Shown piece by piece: positions 20,100 to 28,543 of a stretch of DNA of 64,000 nt; position 1 is the first letter of the stretch, and every line of letters starts with the position of its first letter. The translations under genes and the position numbers were made by a program. Below the pieces are notes generated by a model. The model made no database searches. It was not told the origin of the DNA and saw only the letters and a program-made list of their open reading frames with translations. The DNA is from Fen-330 sp050008465 (GTDB taxonomy: Bacteria > Acidobacteriota > Terriglobia > Bryobacterales > Bryobacteraceae): contig JBEKMO010000004.1 in assembly GCA_050008465.1 (NCBI GenBank), forward strand, positions 39,644 to 103,643, read 5' to 3'.

Positions 20100-20384
20100 T
20101 CCAAATACCCCCTTCCCTTGCTTCCGATCCAGTTCCACCGCGCCAGTTCCTTCGCGGGAAGCCCAAGAGGAGAAGGCCCCTCCACCTCGAAACCTAACCC
20201 GAGGGAACTCCCCCAAGATTATAGGGATGCGTCCACGATGTCAACCGAGGGGAGAGGCGTCTGAGGTTCCCTGGAAACCCGGCCGACCAGCCTCCTGCCA
20301 CCCTTCCAGAGTATCCTCGCCGCAGCCCTGCTCGGAGTGCACTTGCAGCTTCAGCGAGCGCGCAGGTTCCGGCTGCTTGGGGTA

Positions 20385-21521
20385 TTAGAGGATCTCATAG
20401 GGATGAAGCAGGCTGGAGTAGAGCTTCCCGCAGAGTTCGAGGATCCTGTCGGGCTTGCTGGTGGCGAGGCACATACCCCCCGTCCGCTCCGAGACATCGG
20501 CCAGGATGCCCGGTGAGCCACCCGGATCGATGAGAGTGACGGCATGAATGGCAACCGCAGTGGCCTGCGCGTCACGAACGAGCCCTTCCCAGCGTGCGGC
20601 ATCGAGTTCAGGCAGAGCTGACCCGTCCGTGCAGTCCGCCAGCAGCAGCAGGTTACGGCTGCCGGAAGCCTGCGTGACCGCGCGCAAAAGATCAGGTACA
20701 ACATCGGCGAACGGAAACTGCTCTTGGGGCGCGTTCAACGCCGCAGTCAAGGCATCCACGTCCGGTCGAAGAAAGCATGCGGGGGGGAGAGTCTTGTGGT
20801 CCGCGGCCTCCACCGGGGTGCCGAACCGGAGAATGGCCCAACGGTCGGCGCTGCCTTTGAGCGCCAAGCAGGCCTGGGCGCCTCGTTCGAGAACCGCGCA
20901 GTTCTCCCGGGAACCCGTGTGCGTCGCCGGGAGCGCCACTCCGAATGCCAGCCAGTCGACCGAGCGGGGCCGTCGCAGGCGCGCGTCCGGTTCCCGCAGC
21001 GCCTGCTCCACCCATTGCACGTTCTTGCTCGTGCGACCTGCCAGTAGCGCCGCTTTCGAGCGCAGCCGCGGATCCGGCTCGCGCAGAACCTGGATCAGCA
21101 TGGGCAGAATTCGGGTTCCATCGGCGATAGCCGCGAGCACCTCCAGAATTCGCAGCGCAATCGCGTCATCGATCCCCTCGCCTCCGCGCAGCTTGGAGTT
21201 GGTGATCCGCCGCGCCAGCTTGACGTCTAACAGCGGCTCGCGCTGCATCACCACGCGGGCGATGGCCACGTCATCCTCCAGGCTAAGCAGCGAGGGGTCG
21301 CAGAACGGCAACACATCCTTCAACATCTCATAGAGGAACTGGAGGCCCGTTCGGCCGTTGCCTTCCCTGAGCAAGGGCAGGGCGGCGAGACCAAACGCGG
21401 GCGGATTGGCGGCATGCAGGTCCCGCAGCGCTTTGCGCGCCCGCGCAGGGTCCTGTCCGAACGCCGCCACCTCCGCGTCGATTCGATCCGCCAGGGTCTG
21501 TACTCCGCCGGAAACCGACAG
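20385..21521 (-). CDS. HEAT-repeat/von Willebrand factor A-like protein, start uncertain
   Basis: About 379 codons. Residues in the middle form helical HEAT-like repeats (DDAIALRILEVLAAIADG..., LREPDPRLRSKAALLAGR, ALREPDARLR), and the C-terminal half reads as a vWA-like fold (NLLLLADCTDGSALPELDAARWEGLV ... AVTLIDPGGSPGILADVSERTGGMCLA). The usual MIDAS DXSXS is degenerate (DCTDGS). No ATG or GTG fits the 5' end: the reading frame with the ribosome-like AGGT leads to CTG at 21521, where the duplicated copy at 22850 has TTG. A TTG at 21674 is possible but overlaps the upstream ATPase by 95 bases. Function unknown; last gene of the CpaE operon. Confidence 0.65.
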   Translation of the reverse strand: MSVSGGVQTLADRIDAEVAAFGQDPARARKALRDLHAANPPAFGLAALPLLREGNGRTGLQFLYEMLKDVLPFCDPSLLSLEDDVAIARVVMQREPLLDVKLARRITNSKLRGGEGIDDAIALRILEVLAAIADGTRILPMLIQVLREPDPRLRSKAALLAGRTSKNVQWVEQALREPDARLRRPRSVDWLAFGVALPATHTGSRENCAVLERGAQACLALKGSADRWAILRFGTPVEAADHKTLPPACFLRPDVDALTAALNAPQEQFPFADVVPDLLRAVTQASGSRNLLLLADCTDGSALPELDAARWEGLVRDAQATAVAIHAVTLIDPGGSPGILADVSERTGGMCLATSKPDRILELCGKLYSSLLHPYEIL

Positions 21522-21579
21522 GGGACTGGTACCTGTACAGCAATCGTCCACAGCGGGAAAAGCTTTAGACGGCGCCGGG

Positions 21580-22758
21580 CTAGTGCGCCGCAGCTCGAGC
21601 TCGAAACTGGCGCAAAAACGAAAACCCAGACTCGCGCCGCTCTTCCGGCCGTTGACCGGCGATCCTGGCGGCAAGCTGCGCCAGCCGCCCGCCGAGATCC
21701 GACCTGGAGGAAACCAACCGACCCTCGGAGTGGGCCTCGACGATCTCGTGGTAGTCCTCGGGCAGGTATGCCTCGATCGGAACGGCGAGGAGTTTCTCGA
21801 TATCTCTGGACTCCTGCGCGTATTCCTTCCGGACGCGGTTCACCACCAGCCGCGGCGATTCCCGTGTGCATTGGCGCGAAAGCAGCTTGTTGAAGATCCT
21901 GCGCGCCTGGTACAAAGGCGCAACCTCGGGGGTGGTCACCAGGTATAGGGTGTCGAGATCCGGAATGAGGGCCATCGAGAGCGGTGAGAGGCCCTGCCCC
22001 AGGTCGGCCACCACCCACTCGTAGTTCGCGCAGGCGTAGCGCAGCACGGTCGCGAAGCTCGCCTCCGTTGGCAACTCGCCTACTGGGATCTCCGTCGGAG
22101 CGCAGATTACGTCCAGATGCGGCTGCACGGATTGCACCATGCCTTTCCAGAGGCTCAAGTCCATCCGCCGCAGGTTCCTGATCACATCGAGCAGCGAATA
22201 AGCGCCGTGGGCTCTCAGCCAGAAGCCCACCATGCCGGCCAGGAGGTCAAAATCGGCGACCAGGATCCCGGCGGAAGTGATCCGGCAAAGCTCGGCAGCC
22301 ACGCGGCAGGCCACGGTGGTGGCGCCACAACCACCCTCCGCGGAGAGGAACCCGATGGCCTTGCCGGCCCGGTGGAGGGGCGCCTTCGAGAGCAGCTCGT
22401 CCGCGATCTTATCCAGAGCGCTCGCTACAGTCTCTACGCTGATCGGCGGGTACAGGAACTCGCGCGCTCCGGCGCGCACGGCGGCGAGGATCAGGTCGGG
22501 ATCGGCGGATACGTGGGCCGCAATCACGGGGGGAGGCGTCAAGAGCGACTTGATCGTCACCATGATCTCAAAGGCGCTCCGGTGCCCGAAATCCAGAACC
22601 AGTACATCCGGATTCGAGTACTCCGCGGTGGAGACGTCGCCCGCCGCCGGAGAGATGGCAAATGCGATGCGGACCCTCAGATGATTCAGGCAATCCACTA
22701 CGGCGTGGCGAAGGGCCGGGTCGGCGATGACGACCCCCACACCAAGGGCGCGGGTCAT
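21580..22758 (-). CDS. CpaE/TadZ-like ATPase with pseudo-receiver domain, copy A
   Basis: 392 residues. Residues 1-125 form a receiver-like domain (VVIADPALRHAVVDCL ... VLVLDFGHRSAFEI), and residues 135-370 a MinD/ParA-type P-loop. The deviant Walker A reads EGGCGATTVA, with alanine where the ATP-contacting lysine normally sits, as in CpaE/TadZ proteins (GGVGATT). Related proteins place type IV/Tad pili at the cell pole. About 80% of residues match copy B just upstream. No pilus ATPase or pilin gene is in this window, so the partner is unknown. Confidence 0.82.
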   Translation of the reverse strand: MTRALGVGVVIADPALRHAVVDCLNHLRVRIAFAISPAAGDVSTAEYSNPDVLVLDFGHRSAFEIMVTIKSLLTPPPVIAAHVSADPDLILAAVRAGAREFLYPPISVETVASALDKIADELLSKAPLHRAGKAIGFLSAEGGCGATTVACRVAAELCRITSAGILVADFDLLAGMVGFWLRAHGAYSLLDVIRNLRRMDLSLWKGMVQSVQPHLDVICAPTEIPVGELPTEASFATVLRYACANYEWVVADLGQGLSPLSMALIPDLDTLYLVTTPEVAPLYQARRIFNKLLSRQCTRESPRLVVNRVRKEYAQESRDIEKLLAVPIEAYLPEDYHEIVEAHSEGRLVSSRSDLGGRLAQLAARIAGQRPEERRESGFSFLRQFRARAAAH

Positions 22759-22773
22759 GAGACAACCTCCGCC

Positions 22774-22943
22774 GCCCGCGCAGGGCCCTGCCCGAAGGCC
22801 GCTACCTCCGCCCTGGCGCGATCCACTAGGGTCTGTACTCCGCCGGAAACCGACAATGCACTTTTACCTGTACAGCAATCGTCCGCGGCGGGAAAAGCTT
22901 TAGGAGCTGGTTGAAAACCCGGCCTGGTTCCTGCCTGCCGGGA
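22774..22943 (-). pseudogene. 5' remnant of the HEAT/vWA gene between the two CpaE copies
   Basis: This stretch matches the intergenic and first approximately 28 codons of the vWA gene at 21439-21579. Both encode SVSGGVQTL, then AEVAAFGQ and PARA, after which this copy breaks off at EVVS and stops directly before the ATG of CpaE copy A. It is the scar of a tandem duplication in which the middle vWA copy lost everything beyond its start. It is unlikely to make a product. Confidence 0.75.
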
Positions 22944-24119
22944 CTATGGCTCGACAGCTCGGGGCCAAAACTGGCGCAGGATCGAGAACCTCGACTCGCG
23001 CCTCTCCTCCGGCTGGCCGGAGATCCTGCCGGCAAGCTGCGTCAGCCGCCGGCCGAGTTCCGACCTTGGCGAGGCCAGCCGGCCCTCAGAGTGGGCCTCG
23101 ACGATCTCGTGGTAGTCCTCGGGCAGGTACGCCTCGATCGGAACACCGAGGAGTTTCTCGATATCTCTGGAGTCCTGCGCGTATTCCTTCCGGATGCGGT
23201 TGACCACCAACCGTGGCGATTCCCGCGTGCACTCGCTGGAGAGTAACTTGCGAATGACCCTGCGCGCCTGGTACAAAGGCGCGACCTCGGGGGTGGTCAC
23301 CAAGTACAGGGCATCGAGTTCCGGAATGAGGGCCATCGAGAGCGGTGAGAGACCCTGTCCCAGGTCGGCCACCACCCAGTCGTAGTGCGCGCGGGCGTAA
23401 CGCAATACGGTCACGAAGCTCGCGGCCGATGGCAACTCGCCCAACGGAATCTCCGCCGGAGCGCAGATTACGTCCAAATGCGGCTGCACGGATTGCACCA
23501 TGCCTTTCCAGAGGCTCGAATCCATCCGCGCCACGTTCCCGGTCAGGTCAAGCACCGAATAGGCGCCGGTGGCTCTCAGCCAGAAACCCACCATGCCAGC
23601 CGGGAGGTCAAAGTCGGCGACCAGTATCCCCGTGGAAGTGATCCGACGGAGTTCAGCGGCCACGTGGCAGGCCACCGTGGTGGCGCCGCAACCGCCCTCC
23701 GCGGAAAGGAACCCGATGGTCTTGCCGGTGCGGTGGGCGGGCGCCTTCAACAGCCGCTCGGCCGCGATCCTGTCCAGAGCGTCCTCGAGAGTTTGCGCGT
23801 TGATCGGGGGGCACAGGAATTCGCGCGCCCCCGAACGCATGGCAGCCAGAATCACGTCGGGTTCGGCGGACGCATGGACCGCAATCACGGGGGCAGGCGC
23901 GGCCAGCGACTTGAGCGTCACCATAATCTCGAAGGCGCTCCGGTGTCCGAAGTCCAGCACCAGCACGTCGGGATTCGAGTACTCCGTGACGGAGAGATCG
24001 CCACCCGCTGGGGAAATAGCGAATGCGATGCGTACCCTCAGATGGTTCAGGCAATCCACCACCTCGTGGCAAAGAGCGGGGTCGGCGATGATGACCCCCA
24101 CATTGAGGGCGCGGGTCAT
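22944..24119 (-). CDS. CpaE/TadZ-like ATPase with pseudo-receiver domain, copy B
   Basis: 391 residues from ATG 24119, which overlaps the histidine kinase stop as ATGA. Domain order and deviant Walker A (EGGCGATTVA) are identical to copy A, as are long stretches such as VVADLGQGLSPLSMALIP and ESPRLVVNR. Differences are scattered substitutions with no frame break, so both copies appear functional. The longer frame to 24344 runs through the kinase gene and is not used. Direct coupling to the kinase suggests the receiver-like domain may take part in signalling. Confidence 0.85.
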   Translation of the reverse strand: MTRALNVGVIIADPALCHEVVDCLNHLRVRIAFAISPAGGDLSVTEYSNPDVLVLDFGHRSAFEIMVTLKSLAAPAPVIAVHASAEPDVILAAMRSGAREFLCPPINAQTLEDALDRIAAERLLKAPAHRTGKTIGFLSAEGGCGATTVACHVAAELRRITSTGILVADFDLPAGMVGFWLRATGAYSVLDLTGNVARMDSSLWKGMVQSVQPHLDVICAPAEIPLGELPSAASFVTVLRYARAHYDWVVADLGQGLSPLSMALIPELDALYLVTTPEVAPLYQARRVIRKLLSSECTRESPRLVVNRIRKEYAQDSRDIEKLLGVPIEAYLPEDYHEIVEAHSEGRLASPRSELGRRLTQLAGRISGQPEERRESRFSILRQFWPRAVEP

Positions 24120-25279
24120 GCGGCAGCCTCCGGCGCCCGGTCGCTCGCCAGCGGCAGGCTGAGGAGGAACGTGGTTCCCTCCTGCTGGCTGGAGCGGAAA
24201 GATATGGTTCCGCCGAGGAACCGCTCCGCGATCAGCTTCATGAGGTACGCACCGAAGCCGCGGCCGAGGCCCTTGGTGGAGAATCCACGCTGGAAGATCT
24301 GAAGCTGGACCACCCTCGGCATCTCGCCGCCGTTTTGCACCCACAGCTCGGCGCGCTCACCGGAACGGCGGCACCCCAGCGTTACCGCCGACTGCGGCGG
24401 GGAAGCCTCCAGGGCGTTCAGCACCATGCGGTGCAGGATTCTCCGGAGCTGCGCGGGATCGGTGAAAAGCTCGGCGTCCTCCGCGCCTGGGGCGACGCGG
24501 AGTTGCCGGCCGTCCGCGGCCTCGTCAAACTGAAACTCGGCCGCGGCGTCGCGGATCGCTCCCAGCGCGGAGACATTGCGCGGCGCGACCCGCAACTCGC
24601 CCGCCTCCGCCAGGGTGAGTTCGCTGTAGTTCTGCAGAGTGGAAGCGAGCCGGGACGCCGTGGCCGCCAGCGCGGTGGCGGTGCGCTCGCGCAGTTCCGG
24701 CACGTTCGGACCCGCCAGACCAATCGCCAAAGCCTCGATCTCGGCGGCTCGGGCCAACACCGCCGGCAGAATGGCGTGCTCGAGGAACTCCCCGCGGACG
24801 CGGTCCCGGATATCGACCAAGAACACGATGGTGAACTGCTCGCCGCCGATCGCCAGCGGCGTCGCGCACACCTCCAGATTCGCCACCTCCTCGCCCGTGG
24901 AGGTTTGCCGGCGGAGGCGGCAGATCTGCGTATTCGCGCGACCCGCCTGGGAACTGAGAATGCCTCCCAGCGCTCCGCATAGCCCGCAGGGCTGGCCCGT
25001 TCCGCAACCGTTCTCAGTATCCGCAGCGTTCCTGCATTCGAGGGCTTCCCCCGGACGGAGACCGAGAACTTCCTCGGGCGCTATCGCGTCTACGAACTCC
25101 AGCAAGTGCTGGTTGAGGGCGACGATCTGCCGCTGCCGGTTCAACACCATCGACAGCATAGGCGCGGCGTTTAGGATCTTTAGAATCGGCGCGATGGACT
25201 CGATCAACCTGGATTGTTCCTGGATCACTTCGGGGGCGGCCCGGTCTCCGGGGGCGGGAGGCAACGTTGAATTGGGCAT
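24116..25279 (-). CDS. PAS sensor histidine kinase with cysteine-rich insertion
   Basis: 387 residues, soluble. The PAS domain spans about 35-160 and contains a cluster ECRNA...GCGTGQPCGLCGA (C82, then four cysteines at about 92-101) that could hold metal or react to redox. The ATPase domain shows the N box (HRMVLNALEAS, about 287-297) and a G box (FSTKGLGRGFGAYLMKLIAE, about 335-354). The dimerisation helix (EFLEHAILPAVLARAAEIEAL) has a histidine but not the standard HE/D-N/R-P box, so autophosphorylation is uncertain. It is coupled to CpaE copy B. Confidence 0.82.
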   Translation of the reverse strand: MPNSTLPPAPGDRAAPEVIQEQSRLIESIAPILKILNAAPMLSMVLNRQRQIVALNQHLLEFVDAIAPEEVLGLRPGEALECRNAADTENGCGTGQPCGLCGALGGILSSQAGRANTQICRLRRQTSTGEEVANLEVCATPLAIGGEQFTIVFLVDIRDRVRGEFLEHAILPAVLARAAEIEALAIGLAGPNVPELRERTATALAATASRLASTLQNYSELTLAEAGELRVAPRNVSALGAIRDAAAEFQFDEAADGRQLRVAPGAEDAELFTDPAQLRRILHRMVLNALEASPPQSAVTLGCRRSGERAELWVQNGGEMPRVVQLQIFQRGFSTKGLGRGFGAYLMKLIAERFLGGTISFRSSQQEGTTFLLSLPLASDRAPEAAA

Positions 25280-25293
25280 CGCTGTCTATCCTA

Positions 25294-26073
25294 CTACCCC
25301 CGTCGTGCTCCTGACCAGGGCTTGTACCACTTCCGCGGGGCGGGCGGCTCGGGCTTCGGCGCCTCGGGCAGCGGTTCCCCGTGGAGCACGGCCCTGGGGT
25401 TGGCGAGAAAGAGCCGTTCGGCCATCGCGCCGCCGTATCGCTTGGCCACGTGCTCGTACGCAATGTCCAGACGGGGCGGGCGATCCTCGCTGTCATGGCT
25501 GTCGCTGGCCACGAAATGCACCAGCCCCCGCTCAATCAGCTCCCGGCAGGTGTTCCGCGCCTCGGGCCCGAACCGGCCCAGCAGCGATTGCGCGGTCACC
25601 TGCACCAGGCAGCCCTGGCCGGCCCAGCCCTGGAGCCTGTCCAGGCGCCGGTGCAGCAGGTAGTTCCGCTCCGGGTGCGTGATGATGGGAACCATTCCGG
25701 CGTCCAGCATGCGCGCGAACACCTCGCCGGTGGTCTTGACAATCAGCAGATCGGAGAACTCTACCAGCAGGTAATTCTTGTGGTTGATGGTGTATTTCGT
25801 CGGGTGGGCCAGGGCGTCCTGGATGTTGTCGAAGTAGAAGTGAAAGTCGCACCCCCGATGAAGATGGACGGGTTCCCCGCAAGCCTCCGCCAGCTCCGCC
25901 AGCTTCTGCTCGACGGCCTCCGGATCGAAGCGGTACTGGAGGTTGGCGTGCGGAGTGGCCACCAAGTCGGTGATGCCCGTCTCGGCGGCCACGCGCACCA
26001 TCCGCAGACTCTCCTCCAGGCTTGGCGAGCCATCGTCCAGGCCGGGAAGCACGTGCGAGTGGATGTCAATCAT
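25294..26073 (-). CDS. CpsB/YwqE-type PHP-domain phosphatase
   Basis: 259 residues. PHP metal-binding motifs: IDIHSHVLPGLDDGSPSLEESL at the N-terminus (HXH at 5-7 region), ATPHAN near 40, HRGCDFHFY near 74, IITHPERN near 130 and ASDSHD near 189. The order matches manganese-dependent tyrosine phosphatases that act on BY-kinases controlling capsule or exopolysaccharide export (CpsB, YwqE). No BY-kinase lies in the window. The C-terminal 30 residues are proline- and basic-rich. It is 14 bases from the histidine kinase start and probably co-transcribed. Confidence 0.85.
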   Translation of the reverse strand: MIDIHSHVLPGLDDGSPSLEESLRMVRVAAETGITDLVATPHANLQYRFDPEAVEQKLAELAEACGEPVHLHRGCDFHFYFDNIQDALAHPTKYTINHKNYLLVEFSDLLIVKTTGEVFARMLDAGMVPIITHPERNYLLHRRLDRLQGWAGQGCLVQVTAQSLLGRFGPEARNTCRELIERGLVHFVASDSHDSEDRPPRLDIAYEHVAKRYGGAMAERLFLANPRAVLHGEPLPEAPKPEPPAPRKWYKPWSGARRG

Positions 26074-26117
26074 GCGAGCCCTATAGCCGGGGCCTGCCGG
26101 ACGTTCACCACGGGCTG

Positions 26118-26621
26118 CTAAATGAACATCTCCTCGTCGTGGGTGGCTTGCTCGACGGTGGTCCGGCGTCCTCCGAGTAGAAACGAGAAACCGGCCCGGA
26201 CGCCGATCACAACGGCGCTGATCTGTTTGAGCGGCTTCAAAATGCCGTTCTGCAGAAGCGTGGTGGTCTCTTGAAACCGGTTCACGGTATCATCGAGGAC
26301 CATCTCGATCCGGTCCATCTGGGCGCGCGCGCGGGCGGCGGCTTCCGCCAGCACCTCATCCACGCGGGTCAACTGCCTGCGACTGATCGCCATCAACTCG
26401 GAAGCCTGCGTGGTGATCTCCGCAACGCGCGTGCGCGTTTCGTCCAGAAGACGCTGGCCGGTCTCGGCCACCGGCTCGATCTTGGCGATCAGCGCGGAGA
26501 CCTGGTCCTTCAGGTCGCGCGAAGTGCGGTACATCGCAAACATCAAGCCGGCCTGAAGCACAATCGCGGCCGCCGCCACCGCAATGGCGGCCACCATGAT
26601 CCACTGGGTGTTGGAGTCCAT
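26118..26621 (-). CDS. Single-span membrane protein with long helical domain (DUF948-like)
   Basis: 167 residues. One N-terminal transmembrane helix (about 9-30), then an extended helical region (DLKDQVSALIAKIEPVAETGQRLLDETRTRVAEITTQASEL...) like DUF948/YtxG proteins, and a short amphipathic or hydrophobic C-terminal segment (AVVIGVRAGFSFLLGG). The neighbour upstream is a YtxH-like protein, and YtxG-YtxH pairs are common in general-stress gene sets. No catalytic motif is seen. Confidence 0.65.
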   Translation of the reverse strand: MDSNTQWIMVAAIAVAAAAIVLQAGLMFAMYRTSRDLKDQVSALIAKIEPVAETGQRLLDETRTRVAEITTQASELMAISRRQLTRVDEVLAEAAARARAQMDRIEMVLDDTVNRFQETTTLLQNGILKPLKQISAVVIGVRAGFSFLLGGRRTTVEQATHDEEMFI

Positions 26622-26700
26622 GAAGAGCTGATTGGTTCCTTCGCGCCAGCCAGTCCCGCCCCTTCCCGGAGACGGGCCCTGCCGCGCGGTTAGCGGTCGC

Positions 26701-27003
26701 CTAGGATTCCGCCTCCGGGGGCCGGCTTGCGGCCTCGCGATAGGCCTGCTTGCCGGCTTCGACCGCCGCCGCCAGATTGTCCCGCTGACGGCTCACCGCG
26801 GTCTTGCCGCGATCCACCAGATCGGCGGCCTGGCCTCGCAACTCCTCGCCCCTCCGCTGCAGGTATTCCTTGCCTTCGTCGGCTTTCGAGCAAAGGAACT
26901 CGCGAGTCTCTTCGCCGGATTTCGGCGCGAAAAGCACGCCGATGGCCAGCCCGAGGCCCAAGCCAAATGCAAAGTACCCTAATTTGCTGCCCTCTTCCGC
27001 CAT
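26701..27003 (-). CDS. YtxH-like membrane-associated protein
   Basis: 100 residues. It opens with a glycine-rich hydrophobic helix (YFAFGLGLGLAIGVLFAPKSGEETR), the YtxH signature in which the span is followed by APKSGEETR. The rest is a charged helix. Family members are small stress-linked membrane proteins of unknown mechanism. It lies upstream of the DUF948-like gene on the same strand. Confidence 0.78.
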   Translation of the reverse strand: MAEEGSKLGYFAFGLGLGLAIGVLFAPKSGEETREFLCSKADEGKEYLQRRGEELRGQAADLVDRGKTAVSRQRDNLAAAVEAGKQAYREAASRPPEAES

Positions 27004-27242
27004 TTCGCTGCCTCCTATGGTTTCCTATCCACCTGCATACTAACATACTAGGAGGTCGCCGGAAAACGGGTCACAGGCGCCATTGTCAACGCGCTGGGCG
27101 CCCGGAAGGCTTTGATCCGGCGTTCCTGGCAGCTTGGGACAGCGTAGCCAGCCACCGTTTTTCAACGACCGCTGGCTGAGCAGCACCCGCAACGCCATGC
27201 GAGAAGCGATGCCGGCAGCCTCAATCGCGGAGGAGACCAACA

Positions 27243-27773
27243 ATGGGTGAGCGAACGCCCCGCCGGCTGGCCGCCGACGCGCTCTGGGGATACGCACTGC
27301 GGGTTTTGGGGGGGCGCGCCTGCTCGATCGGCGAGTTGCGGGAGAAGCTGCTGCGCCGCGCCGAGCGCGCCGAGGACGTCCCCGGCGTGCTCGCTCGCCT
27401 CAAGGAATACGGGTATCTCAACGACCAGCGCTTCGCCGAGAGCTTCTCGGCCGCCCGGCTCGAGAACCAGGGGCTCGGTAAGGCGCGCGTGCTCAGCGAC
27501 CTGCGCAAACGGCGCGTAGCCCCGGCGGTGGCCGAGAAGGCCGTCCGGGAGGCCTATCGCGGCGCCGACGAGACCAGGCTGATCGAAGACTACCTCCGCC
27601 GCAAGTACCGGAACACGGAGCTAGCAACCTGGCTTGCCGAGCCGAAACACCTTGCCGCCGCCTACCGCAGGCTGCGCGTGGCCGGATTCACGGCCGCCAA
27701 TTCCATCCGGGTTCTGAAACGCTTCGCCGCCCAGCCGGAGCTACTGGACTCCCTGGAGGACGCGGAGAGCTGA
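27243..27773 (+). CDS. recX: Regulatory protein RecX
   Basis: 176 residues composed of the three-helix RecX repeats: ALRVLGGRACSIGELREKLLRR (about 19-40), LARLKEYGYLNDQRFAESFSAARLENQGLGKARVLSDLRKR (about 50-90) and VAEKAVREAYRG. RecX binds inside the RecA filament groove and limits RecA activity. recA is not in the window. The start ATG 27243 has GGAGGAGA a few bases upstream. It converges with the Mut7-C gene. Confidence 0.9.
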   Translation: MGERTPRRLAADALWGYALRVLGGRACSIGELREKLLRRAERAEDVPGVLARLKEYGYLNDQRFAESFSAARLENQGLGKARVLSDLRKRRVAPAVAEKAVREAYRGADETRLIEDYLRRKYRNTELATWLAEPKHLAAAYRRLRVAGFTAANSIRVLKRFAAQPELLDSLEDAES

Positions 27774-27808
27774 CGGTGGCGCAGGCCATCGCTTTTTGTG
27801 GCCGGCGA

Positions 27809-28543
27809 CTAACGAACGGCTTCGATGATCTTCTGCATCCGTGCGTGGTGCGAGCCCCTCCAGTACACGCGCGCGCAGGCGTCGCAGCGGAGGAACTCGT
27901 CGTGGTGTTCCCGGACGCGGGGCGGCAGCAACTCGCGCACCGCGTCCTTGGCCACCGGTTGGAGCAGACCGTTGCAGGCAAGGCAGCGGGCGAACGGCGC
28001 GGCCGCGTCGAGCAGGTCGAAGCGCCGCAGCACCCCGGCGAGCTGTTGCCGCGGGCTGGTCGAGCGCACGTAGTAGCCGCGCGTCACCACGGCGCGCTTG
28101 AGCAGCTCGCGGTCGCGGGTGAGCAGAATCCGCTCGCCGGCGCCCGACAGGCGCGCCAGTTCCTCGTCCTCGTAATCGTTGCGATACAGCGAGTCGAACC
28201 CCATCATGCGCAGATAGGCGGCCAGCCGTCCGAGGTGGACGTCCAGCACGAACCGCGGCTGGCGCAGGGGGCGCGGACGCACCCGCACCACCGGAGTGAT
28301 GTCGATGGATTCAAACACCGGGTAGACGCTGATCCGGTCCCCATCCTCGACCAGGTGGGAGAAGTCCACCGAGCGGCCGTTGATGAGGATGAGGTCCACC
28401 TCGGTGTGCGGCACGCCGAGCGACTCGATGAGGTCGCGCACCGGCGCACTCACGTGGAACGCGCAAGTGAAGGGGACCATGCGCCGCGCGGGCGGCAGGA
28501 AATCGTTCAACTCCGCGTAGAAGCGAATGGAAACCTGTTTCAC
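27809..28543 (-). CDS. Mut7-C RNase domain protein with N-terminal ubiquitin-like domain
   Basis: 244 residues. Residues 1-80 are the Mut7-C ubiquitin-like domain (FYAELNDFLPPARR ... VDLILINGRSVDFSHLVEDGDRISVYPVFE). Residues 95-240 are the Mut7-C PIN-like nuclease: FVLDVHLGRLAAYLRMMGFD, then LLTRDRELL, and a zinc ribbon with CLACNG and CDACARVYW. The fold is predicted to be an RNase; bacterial substrates are not known. The start GTG 28543 abuts the stop of the FAH-family gene upstream, so the two are co-translated. Confidence 0.85.
   Translation of the reverse strand: MKQVSIRFYAELNDFLPPARRMVPFTCAFHVSAPVRDLIESLGVPHTEVDLILINGRSVDFSHLVEDGDRISVYPVFESIDITPVVRVRPRPLRQPRFVLDVHLGRLAAYLRMMGFDSLYRNDYEDEELARLSGAGERILLTRDRELLKRAVVTRGYYVRSTSPRQQLAGVLRRFDLLDAAAPFARCLACNGLLQPVAKDAVRELLPPRVREHHDEFLRCDACARVYWRGSHHARMQKIIEAVR

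Noticed and set aside
27040..27297. Small minus-strand frame ahead of recX
   Set aside because: No ribosome site or recognisable domain; it overlaps the recX start and looks like noise in the 240-base gap.
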